Shown: positions 8,180-14,297 of the stretch, one piece after another
Layout: each line of letters begins with the position of its first letter
Position numbering within the stretch: the first letter of the stretch is position 1
Virus record (IMG/VR): IMGVR_UViG_3300023444_000009
Coordinates: 1 to 23,647 of that record
Origin: a virus
Reading direction: 5' to 3' (one strand)
Length of the DNA: 23,647 nucleotides
Made by a program: the position numbers and the translations under genes
The notes under the pieces: model-generated
The model's database searches: none
Seen by the model: the letters and a program-made list of their open reading frames with translations, nothing else
What the model was told of the DNA's origin: nothing

Positions 8180-8436
8180 CAGTGATAATCTCCATATACA
8201 ACGTGCATGGCTTCATGTCGGTATTTCTCCCTGTCCCCGGTCGGCCACAGGAGTAACCCGGGCGCTCCGTCTCTCGGTTCGTAGTAGCACGCCTCTTTCC
8301 CCTGACACACCGAGCGCACCACCTCCGCAGGTCCGCTTATGTATCGCACGCATTTGGTACGGTCGTACCACTCAGGTGATTGCACCACAGGGGCGGCGCA
8401 TCCGACGAGCATCATGAACAGGAGCGTGTGACGCAT
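8179..8436 (-). CDS. small lipoprotein ending in an HExxHxxxGxxH motif
   Basis: 85 aa from the ATG at 8436, preceded by AGGGAGAG; a TTG one codon earlier is less likely. MRHTLLFMMLVGC is a type II signal peptide with lipobox LVGC, so Cys13 would be acylated and the protein anchored in the envelope. The mature part has three more Cys (29, 44, 50). It ends with RHEAMHVVYGDYH, where His74, Glu75 and His78 form HExxH and the last residue is His85. This resembles a minimal zinc-metallopeptidase signature, one residue longer than the metzincin spacing. With only 72 mature residues it is far smaller than known peptidases, so it may bind zinc without catalysis. It shares its high GC with the fibre gene upstream, whose stop it overlaps by one base. 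Confidence 0.75.
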   Translation of the reverse strand: MRHTLLFMMLVGCAAPVVQSPEWYDRTKCVRYISGPAEVVRSVCQGKEACYYEPRDGAPGLLLWPTGDREKYRHEAMHVVYGDYH

Positions 8437-9923
8437 CAATCACTCTCCCTCGTCATCGCCTCGGCGGCGGCCTGGCCCATGTCGCGATTCAGGAGGGCGT
8501 AGGCGTAGATGTGGCCGCACATCTGGAAGCCCACCCTGAGAATGCCTGTTCCGAATGCGCCGTCATAGGATTTTGCTACTCCACTGGACCCGTTTGCCGC
8601 CGCCTGCATCCCACTCGCTCCCCAACGCCCTGCGGCGCGGAATAAATCCGTGAGCGTTATGCTGGTAGTAGGGGCAGTTACCACATTCGTACCATCAACC
8701 ATAAATATCTGGTTGGTGGTAAACCTGGCATATAGCGGAGCGTAATCGTTGTAAATGAAATATATCGAGCTGGACGATTCCCCACTAGCCACACCCATCG
8801 TCCACGCCATCCCCTGCGGATTGTGCACCACGTTAGGGTGAGTCAGGGAATCAGCAGAGTGGGATGCCGCCGCGCCTGTCGTTATGATGGGCGATGTGAG
8901 AAAGGGATGCTCCTCCAGTTGGTTAAGCACCCACCGAAACGTGACGCCATCCGGGACGGTGAACTCAAGCTGATCAGTAATCGCCAGCGGGGTAACGTTT
9001 TCGGCCTTGGTGAGGGAATAGTCCGTGGTGGTTATGTCAGTCGTCGCGCCGCCGGTGAGTTGCATTGTCACGGTCCCGCCGCTCACTTGCGCAAACACCC
9101 CGAATGAATGCGCGTTCAGGTTGCCAACAGTCCCGCCGATAGTGATGGTTTGGGATGCGCCAGTGTCGTTGATGTACTCAAAAACGTTACCATCAGAGCA
9201 AACCGAACTAAGGCCAGCGGCGGCAAGATCGGTTGAATCTGCTTGTCGCGTTATCGCGGTCGCACCGGTAACCGATACGCCCGTCAGCAGAGCATCAGGG
9301 TTGGCATTGTAGTTGGTGTTCTTATTGGTTATACCCATCTCCGCATGATACGCCGCATGAGTGTAATAACCCTTGCACTCCCAGGTCACGCCGTTATCAG
9401 CCACAGTACCCCCAATGGTCGTGGGCCACGTGGGCTCGCTTGCTCCCGTTGTTCCGCCACTCGTGGCCACATAGTAATATCCATTCCCGGGAAGGCCGCT
9501 CTTGAGGGTGTCGGTGGAAATGATGAGGTCGCCGATTGAATACGCCGTGGATACCTGCCATGCGGAGTATGCCGCAGGTACGGTGCCTATATTAGGAAGA
9601 GTTGTGGTTGGGTGAAGAGGGGTCCCTGACCCGTCGTCAAAGGCCCAATCAGAGCCAGTCCACCGCCCCCCACTTATCGCGGGAACATCGGTGCTGACAG
9701 AGATTAGTTTTTCCCCGACGGTCGAATCCCACGCCCAAACAGTCTTACTCCCTGAGCGGGTAAAAGTTTCAACGGGCCCACGTTCGGTCGATATACCTGG
9801 GCGCGTTGATTTCAGAACTAAATCAATACCAAATCCATTTCCACGCGGCAGCGCTATACCCAACTCACCAAGCCGCCCACCCTTTCCCAGTAGGGAGGCT
9901 CTATCAGGACTAATGAGTTCCAA
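8436..9923 (-). CDS. putative tail fibre / receptor-binding protein
   Basis: 495 aa. The start is TTG at 9923, decided by GGAGG six bases upstream and by the previous gene's stop just before it. The N-terminal part (1-80) is probably the virion attachment domain. Residues 121-184 form a compact module (STAYSIGDLI ... EPTWPTTIGGTVADNGVTWEC) of a type repeated in many phage fibres and carbohydrate-binding proteins. Residues 210-340 are Gly/Thr-rich beta structure. The C-terminal 130 residues, ending in GHIYAYALLNRDMGQAAAEAM, look like the closing strands of a LamG/ConA-like lectin domain. A role in adsorption is likely. GC content is clearly higher than in the neighbouring late genes, a sign of horizontal exchange of the host-range gene. 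Confidence 0.72.
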   Translation of the reverse strand: MELISPDRASLLGKGGRLGELGIALPRGNGFGIDLVLKSTRPGISTERGPVETFTRSGSKTVWAWDSTVGEKLISVSTDVPAISGGRWTGSDWAFDDGSGTPLHPTTTLPNIGTVPAAYSAWQVSTAYSIGDLIISTDTLKSGLPGNGYYYVATSGGTTGASEPTWPTTIGGTVADNGVTWECKGYYTHAAYHAEMGITNKNTNYNANPDALLTGVSVTGATAITRQADSTDLAAAGLSSVCSDGNVFEYINDTGASQTITIGGTVGNLNAHSFGVFAQVSGGTVTMQLTGGATTDITTTDYSLTKAENVTPLAITDQLEFTVPDGVTFRWVLNQLEEHPFLTSPIITTGAAASHSADSLTHPNVVHNPQGMAWTMGVASGESSSSIYFIYNDYAPLYARFTTNQIFMVDGTNVVTAPTTSITLTDLFRAAGRWGASGMQAAANGSSGVAKSYDGAFGTGILRVGFQMCGHIYAYALLNRDMGQAAAEAMTRESD

Positions 9924-9924
9924 C

Positions 9925-10323
9925 TTAAACCTCCAGTTGGATTCGAACGGTTATGTCGTAGGTTGAGTTCGCGGCACCTCCATTAGTGGTTAGAAGAAGA
10001 TCCCCAGTTCCGCCAGAGCCAGTGTCAGGGATGCCACCTACGCGGGAAAAATTCTTATACCCCGCTCCCGCAGGAAGTACACAAGCTGTCACATCTGTAT
10101 CACGATCATAGGATAGCTTGATGTAATTGAATCCTTGAATGGCCCATTCAACTTCGAGGATCTTAATTTTGGAAGGAGCGCTTGTACCGTCCGGCCCAGT
10201 CAAACCAGAGATGTCAAGCTTCACAACATCAGTTTCACCAGTGCCATCTGAGATATTAGTGAACTGACGTACAACAGTCTTAGTTCCAGTGCTTATACTG
10301 TTAGTAGAGACTGTATCGGCCAT
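9925..10323 (-). CDS. small beta-rich virion protein
   Basis: 132 aa, ATG preceded by GAGAGGT that lies inside the frameshifted gene upstream. The sequence alternates beta segments with Gly/Thr/Asp turns (VVKLDISGLTGPDGT, KIKILEVEWAIQGFNYIKLSYD, DLLLTTNGGAANSTYDITVRIQLEV) and has a single Cys. Proteins of this size and style follow the capsid gene in many marine and environmental podoviruses and are usually found in virions. Whether it is a head fibre, decoration or neck protein cannot be told from the sequence. It is followed after one base by the TTG start of the fibre gene, whose ribosome site overlaps its last codons. Confidence 0.75.
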   Translation of the reverse strand: MADTVSTNSISTGTKTVVRQFTNISDGTGETDVVKLDISGLTGPDGTSAPSKIKILEVEWAIQGFNYIKLSYDRDTDVTACVLPAGAGYKNFSRVGGIPDTGSGGTGDLLLTTNGGAANSTYDITVRIQLEV

Positions 10324-10326
10324 ATC

Positions 10327-10526
10327 TTACCTCTCTTTCGCTACGAAGATGTAATCGATGCTCATAGTTTTTGAGACAGCTTCACCATTTTTAATGCCAA
10401 AGGAAATGGTGAGTTCTTCATCGTCAGGAAGATTGGTGATAATGGAGGATCAGGTTGCCCCATATCATAGAGAGTGCTAAATTTTGCAGCAGTAGATACG
10501 CCATTCGGCATGCGGGTTGAAGGCAT
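10327..10526 (-). pseudogene. small capsid-proximal gene split by a -1 frameshift
   Basis: A start at 10526 with a perfect GGAGGT seven bases upstream opens a frame reading MPSTRMPNGVSTAAKFSTLY then DMGQPDPP, and then drifts into an unrelated tail ending at 10362 (54 aa in all). Switching by one base near 10440 gives a continuation that reads like real protein, IITNLPDDEELTISFGIKNG then EAVSKTMSIDYIFVAKER, and stops at 10329, three bases before the next start. The two halves together would make a protein of about 65 aa. The second frame is closed by a TGA just before the switch point, so the window for a shift is only a few codons. There is no classic XXXYYYZ slip site, so a one-base deletion or sequencing error is likelier than programmed shifting. 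Confidence 0.6.
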
Positions 10527-10542
10527 ATAAGCTACCTCCATT

Positions 10543-10579
10543 CTTAAAATGAAAGCAGTGAGGGGGAAAGCCCCCTCAC
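10543..10579 (-). terminator. intrinsic terminator / attenuator after the major capsid gene
   Basis: On the minus strand a perfect 9-bp stem (GTGAGGGGG / CCCCCTCAC, 10558-10579) closes a four-base loop, and the sequence after it is T-rich (TGCTTTCATTTT). It begins about 20 bp after the capsid stop. A partial terminator here would raise capsid transcript levels relative to the downstream fibre genes, a common arrangement in phages. The T tract is interrupted, so read-through is expected. Confidence 0.65.
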
Positions 10580-10599
10580 CAGCTTAATTTGTATAAAGC

Positions 10600-11514
10600 T
10601 TACGCTCCAGGAGATCCGAAAATTCCTCGAGGATCAGACCAGCCACTCGCTGCACGCCAAGTGGTTTTGAACTTGGCATTCTCAGTGTCGAAGTCATTAT
10701 CCCTAGTGAATTCAGGTTTACGTCGCCAGAACCACGTAAGGCCATTCGGAACGTTAGTTTGGATAAACCAAGCATCCGGGTCAGTCAGGTAGTGCATGAC
10801 GATATGGCCTTCAGGGATCACTCCCATGGCAGCGGGGTTGATGTCGTTGTTGTTGGTCCCAGGTTCCTGAACAGACTTGAGAAGCTTCTGTGCATTCCAA
10901 TCATTCATGGGATGGACAATGAGCTTCTTCGCCCGCGCATTCATCTTAAGACCTTCATCACTCACAAACTCGCTAATGTCAATCAGCGCCTGTTCGAGGG
11001 ACGCGGCGTTAAGATCAGCAGCGGTGTCTAGTTCGTTACTCCAGGCGGAGCCACTGGTGCCGTAAACCGGATGATCCGTGGCACACAACTCTTTCCCATC
11101 ACCGCCAGTGTAAGAGTTGTTAAATGCGCGATTGAGATGATTGGCTGCAAGAGTCTCTTCCGTCTCACGGTTAGAGTTACTAAGTGCGCCAGGCATTTGC
11201 ATAAACTTGCGATACTGATCATCCTCAAGTAGTTCACGTTCCACAATGAAACCAAGACCATACGTGGTGTGAATGTAGGTAGTGTCGTATCCGTCATTCG
11301 CTTCGTCATATGCTACTGAATCGCCTCGTGGTTTCTCAGGCACGAGACCAAACATGCTGAAAGTGTGGTCACGTTCTTGGTAGCTATTGGACTTTTGAAT
11401 GTTAAATACTTGAGTGTATTCAGTAGGATACCGTTCGTAAGAATCTCCATAGAGCCTATGGAAGATAGGGTAAAATCCACGGAGAAATTTTTGGAATTGA
11501 GCAGAACTAAGCAT
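10600..11514 (-). CDS. major capsid protein, Mu gpT-like
   Basis: 304 aa, ATG with AAAGGAG upstream. It follows scaffold and a putative decoration gene, the normal place for the major head protein, and is followed by its own terminator hairpin. Features that suggest the gpT-type HK97-fold family are a Phe/Tyr-rich N-terminal arm (FLRGFYPIFHRLYGD), the helix TEETLAANHLNRAFN, the motif ELCATDHPVYGTSGSAWSNE, the strand KLIVHPMNDWNAQKLL, and the closing aromatic part TWFWRRKPEFTRDND ... RAASGWSDPRGIFGSPGA. Length agrees with gpT-like proteins (about 300 aa) and is shorter than P22 coat (430 aa). So the head seems to come from a different lineage than the P22-like tail genes. No prohead protease gene is seen, consistent with the separate scaffold. 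Confidence 0.82.
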   Translation of the reverse strand: MLSSAQFQKFLRGFYPIFHRLYGDSYERYPTEYTQVFNIQKSNSYQERDHTFSMFGLVPEKPRGDSVAYDEANDGYDTTYIHTTYGLGFIVERELLEDDQYRKFMQMPGALSNSNRETEETLAANHLNRAFNNSYTGGDGKELCATDHPVYGTSGSAWSNELDTAADLNAASLEQALIDISEFVSDEGLKMNARAKKLIVHPMNDWNAQKLLKSVQEPGTNNNDINPAAMGVIPEGHIVMHYLTDPDAWFIQTNVPNGLTWFWRRKPEFTRDNDFDTENAKFKTTWRAASGWSDPRGIFGSPGA

Positions 11515-11531
11515 TGGCTATTTCTCCTTTC

Positions 11532-12047
11532 TTATACCCCAGCGACCGCAGCGTTGAAGAAGTGTTCGGCGATGACCACTTCAAGCTCTACGTGCTCACC
11601 CCAATCATTTCCAGGTTTATCAATCTTACCCAGAATTTTCAACTGGCCACCAGTACCAATGTCGGAAGCATCAAGTTCGTGACCACTGATTTTCGTAGTG
11701 GACGAACCTGAGCCAGCTACGTGATTTGCGGTATTGAATACGTCTGCCGCCGTGGGCGCTGTGCCCGTATCAGCCTGACACCTAAAGGTGATGTAAGGAT
11801 CACACCAAACTGCAACCTTCACCCCACCAGCACTGGCGCTGTCGTCAGCGTAATGAGAAGCTACGCCAATGACGATAATACCATCATCGGCAGCCGCTGC
11901 CTGAACAGTACCACCAGCTACCACCTTAAGAAGATCGCCTTTATAGACAGTCTCTCCTGTGGTGAGGGTGAATTCTTTGGTGCGGATCTCTCCGCCCGCC
12001 AGATGTCGGTAGGCTTGGAAACCGATTACATTGTCAACGTTTGCCAT
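11532..12047 (-). CDS. putative head decoration/stabilisation protein
   Basis: 171 aa, start with AAAGGGGCAGG before the ATG, and stop 17 bp before the capsid start. The sequence is beta-rich with many Gly/Ala/Thr (TKEFTLTTGETVYKGDLLKVV, DDGIIVIGVASHYADD, GGVKVAVWCDPYITFRCQAD, GTGGQLKILGKIDKPGND) and contains two Cys. The pattern of a barrel followed by a repeat-like second half resembles capsid cement proteins that are encoded just before the major capsid gene in many tailed phages. The role is inferred from that place and composition. I see no enzymatic motif. Confidence 0.75.
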   Translation of the reverse strand: MANVDNVIGFQAYRHLAGGEIRTKEFTLTTGETVYKGDLLKVVAGGTVQAAAADDGIIVIGVASHYADDSASAGGVKVAVWCDPYITFRCQADTGTAPTAADVFNTANHVAGSGSSTTKISGHELDASDIGTGGQLKILGKIDKPGNDWGEHVELEVVIAEHFFNAAVAGV

Positions 12048-12068
12048 AACCTGCCCCTTTCTACATTA

Positions 12069-12539
12069 TTAATCTTGCTCTTGGTGGAACTCGTCTTCTA
12101 CGAGCCCCCCTCTTTTTGCACGTCTTCGGATGGAAGTGGTTTGTTGGTCGGTTTTCTTATCATAATAACGCTTGCGCGCTTCGATCCGAGCCAACGGCAT
12201 TTCGCACAATATCAAACCACGATACCGTTTCGTGCCATCAGATTGCGCGCCATCAATAATGGAGCGAGGTAGGACTAATTCTGTGTCCTCATATTTGTTG
12301 GGCCTCCAACCTTCGTTGTAGCGACGTTCGAATTGTTCGCCTTCTTCAACCCATCTAAGGCCCACGCCTCGGCGTGCTGCATCTTCCTTAATCTCCTTTG
12401 GGACATGCAGCGCGGACACTGGTTCCCACGATTCGTTCGTGGCTGCTTCTAATGCCGCTTCCTTTGTTTTAGCTGTGCGCCTCCGTTTCGGTTTGGGGGC
12501 GGGATTCTGTGCATTCACTTCATCTATTGTCATAGTCAT
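12069..12539 (-). CDS. basic hypothetical protein between scaffold and head genes
   Basis: 156 aa, ATG preceded by AAAGGAGTATGT. The N-terminal 35 residues are Lys/Arg/Ala/Pro-rich (KPKRRRTAKTKEAALEA) and probably disordered and nucleic-acid-like. The middle has a conserved-looking RRGVGLRWVEEGEQFERRYN then EGWRPNKYED, a segment typical of a small uncharacterised family found at this exact place in environmental phages. The C-terminal part is basic again (RKRYYDKKTDQQTTSIRRRA). It could help head assembly or bind packaged DNA. Function unknown. Confidence 0.75.
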   Translation of the reverse strand: MTMTIDEVNAQNPAPKPKRRRTAKTKEAALEAATNESWEPVSALHVPKEIKEDAARRGVGLRWVEEGEQFERRYNEGWRPNKYEDTELVLPRSIIDGAQSDGTKRYRGLILCEMPLARIEARKRYYDKKTDQQTTSIRRRAKRGGLVEDEFHQEQD

Positions 12540-12582
12540 TATACATACTCCTTTCTAATGTGTCAACTTATTGACACTTAAG

Positions 12583-13587
12583 TTAATGTACTTCTTTGAG
12601 GGACTTTAGATAGTCTTCCTCAGTTATTTTAAAGCCGAAACTGTTGGTGAGGTTGATGAGGCTACGTTCGAAATCGCCTATGGTTGCGGGAGCGCTTGAG
12701 TCATAGCCAGTTTGACGGTTACCTTCTACCCCATCCACAGGGGCGCGAGTTTCAGGGGAGTATTTGAAACGATTTTCGATAGTTTTTTTCACATAGGCAA
12801 GGCGTTCTGTGATGGGTTTTGATTGCCATTCAGGAGATTTAGAGAGTCTAACATCCAATGCAACTGCGGCGTCATACATGAGTGGGTCAGTGGGGTTATT
12901 TGCGTCACCAATCCATTCAGTGGAGGTGATGAAGGATTGGATGGCTTTAAGAGCTTCGGTGTCGAGTTGGGGGTCTTTGGGTTCGGTCTTGGTGGGATCT
13001 TCTTCAGAAATAGAAGCATTCTTCATCTCTTCCCTAAAGGCGCGGACTGCGAGCTTTGCATCCACCAATTGTTCAGTGAGGGTGGCCAGAGCGTCAGGAT
13101 CATCTGATGCGGCTGCTTCTTTAATCTGTGCCCGCAAGTCTGTGATTTTATTGATTAATGTAGTTTCTTTCTCACGCCTTTCTTGTGCGATGGCGGCATT
13201 TGCGGTTTGGTCAGCGCCTTGTTTCAACACCTTCGTCAAGGCGGTTTGCTGTTCAGCCATCTCCTTAATAGCATCTTGCATAAGTTTAAGTTCTTGCTTT
13301 AAAGTTTCATTCTCAGCTTTAGCGCGTTCACCTTCCTTTGCGGCAGCGTAAAGTTGGTTAAAGCGTTTAGTAGCTTTCTTTCCAGGCTTTCGTACTTTCC
13401 CATCATCATCAACCCACTCAATGTCATTTACAGTGAGGTCGGGTTTGTCAGAATCATCAGCATCTTTAGGTGGAGTGTCAGGAGGGTTGTCAGGTTTATC
13501 ATCCTCAACCTGCTTCATAACATGTTTAATTGCTTCATCAAAATCCATAGTGATTAGATCTTCGTCAGATACTTGCTTGTCTGCCAT
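12583..13587 (-). CDS. scaffold protein for head assembly
   Basis: 334 aa, starting from the TAATG shared with the co-chaperonin gene and with AGGAGGT upstream. The first 60 residues are strongly acidic and Pro-rich (EDDKPDNPPDTPPKDADDSD). Residues 75-200 are a long Glu/Lys/Ala/Gln helical region expected to form a coiled coil (EGERAKAENETLKQELKLMQ, RREKETTLINKITDLRAQIK). The end is a folded part with DFERSLINLTNSFGFKITEE. This acidic coiled-coil build, the size (P22 scaffold is 303 aa) and the place between portal and capsid are diagnostic for scaffolds, which guide procapsid assembly and then leave. No protease domain is visible. Confidence 0.85.
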   Translation of the reverse strand: MADKQVSDEDLITMDFDEAIKHVMKQVEDDKPDNPPDTPPKDADDSDKPDLTVNDIEWVDDDGKVRKPGKKATKRFNQLYAAAKEGERAKAENETLKQELKLMQDAIKEMAEQQTALTKVLKQGADQTANAAIAQERREKETTLINKITDLRAQIKEAAASDDPDALATLTEQLVDAKLAVRAFREEMKNASISEEDPTKTEPKDPQLDTEALKAIQSFITSTEWIGDANNPTDPLMYDAAVALDVRLSKSPEWQSKPITERLAYVKKTIENRFKYSPETRAPVDGVEGNRQTGYDSSAPATIGDFERSLINLTNSFGFKITEEDYLKSLKEVH

Positions 13588-13973
13588 TATTTGTCACCTC
13601 CTAATGCGTCTGTAAGAGTTTTCTTAGAGACGGGCTTAGGCAGAAATTCTTCTCTAACCACTCCAAGAATGTCTGCCTCATTCATGATTTGGTATTTAAT
13701 ATTTTCAACTTCAAGGTCTGCTGCAGCGTATCTGCCATAGTAAATATATTCACCTGGTTCAGTTGCTCCTACATCCGAACCAACTGCAACTACAAGGCCG
13801 ATGTTGGTTTTGAGTGTCCCATGGCGAGCTTCTTCCGGTACGTATAAACCTCCTTTGGTGAATTCTACCGTAGCGGGAATTACGAAGATTCGTGAGAAGG
13901 TAGGTTCGAAAGGAAAGTTGGCAACTAACTTCTCACTATCCAGAATGGTGATATCAGATAACATTGTACTCAT
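13587..13973 (-). CDS. GroES-like co-chaperonin
   Basis: 128 aa, start with GGAGGT six bases upstream, overlapping the previous gene by ATGA. The order of motifs follows GroES/Cpn10: RIFVIPATVEFTKGGLYVPE (strand, mobile-loop region and the GG-[IL]-x-[LV]-P motif, residues 28-47), IGLVVAVGSDV (58-68; GroES has GEVLAVGNG), PGEYIYYGRYAA (73-84), then YQIMNEADILGVV (94-106), which closely matches the GroES end LIMSESDILAIV. It carries about 20 extra N-terminal residues and an extension after the core. Phage co-chaperonins such as T4 gp31 adapt host GroEL to fold the capsid protein. Encoding it between portal and scaffold fits that job. Assembly into a GroEL cap is inferred. Confidence 0.88.
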   Translation of the reverse strand: MSTMLSDITILDSEKLVANFPFEPTFSRIFVIPATVEFTKGGLYVPEEARHGTLKTNIGLVVAVGSDVGATEPGEYIYYGRYAAADLEVENIKYQIMNEADILGVVREEFLPKPVSKKTLTDALGGDK

Positions 13974-14197
13974 TCACACACCTCCTTATTGGAATCTAAA
14001 GTTTGTATGATATGGATGGCGCGTTCGATGCCCTCAGAGATCAAAAGTAGGCTGCGTGGGCGGTCTCCGTCCACTAATGCCGAAGTTTTCGCTTCAAACA
14101 TTAGCTTACTTCCATCCTGCTTTAAATTTTTCAGAAGTGCTTGTGTGACTGGATGGTGGTTCCACTCCAGTACTTCTTCCTTCGTTACTTTCATCAT
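13970..14197 (-). CDS. 75-aa helical phage protein
   Basis: The start is chosen at 14197 (with another ATG at 14194) because GGGAGG lies six bases upstream; an earlier ATG at 14203 is too close to that site. The sequence opens MMKVTKEEVLEWNHHPVTQA, continues with LLKNLKQDGSKLMFEAKTSA, and ends in a helix with IERAIHIIQTLDSNKEVCE. Small helical proteins with a similar KVTKEEVLEWrxHPVT opening are common directly after portal genes in environmental phages. Their role is not known. It overlaps the GroES-like gene by four bases and so is probably translated together with it. Confidence 0.75.
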   Translation of the reverse strand: MMKVTKEEVLEWNHHPVTQALLKNLKQDGSKLMFEAKTSALVDGDRPRSLLLISEGIERAIHIIQTLDSNKEVCE

Positions 14198-14297
14198 ACG
14201 CATCCTCCCATGGACGTCCCCAGTCTATATGATCCCAATTGGCCTCCCATTCTGGGGTAGGGCAGCGAGACCTGGGCGTGTTGTCATGGTGTGGCAT
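14106..14297 (-). CDS. possible 63-aa protein overlapping portal and the 75-aa gene
   Basis: The ATG lies within the last codons of the portal gene (14-bp overlap), and the frame runs 92 bp into the following gene. The first 35 residues look protein-like and unusual, rich in Trp, Asp and Glu (PEWEANWDHIDWGRPWEDAY). The last third lies over the next gene and reads like an out-of-frame tail (Ser/Thr/Pro-rich). No clear ribosome site is present, so it would depend on coupling to portal translation. Without it there is an unfilled gap of about 85 bp after portal, which is long for this operon. Real or chance is about even. Confidence 0.35.
   Translation of the reverse strand: MPHHDNTPRSRCPTPEWEANWDHIDWGRPWEDAYDESNEGRSTGVEPPSSHTSTSEKFKAGWK

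Noticed and set aside
10327-10526. Programmed -1 frameshift
   Set aside because: No XXXYYYZ slippery heptamer in the allowed window and no pseudoknot seen; an indel explains it more simply, though proteomics could revive the idea.
11721-12272. 183-aa plus-strand frame across two head genes
   Set aside because: It crosses the boundary of two well-supported minus-strand genes and lacks a start signal.
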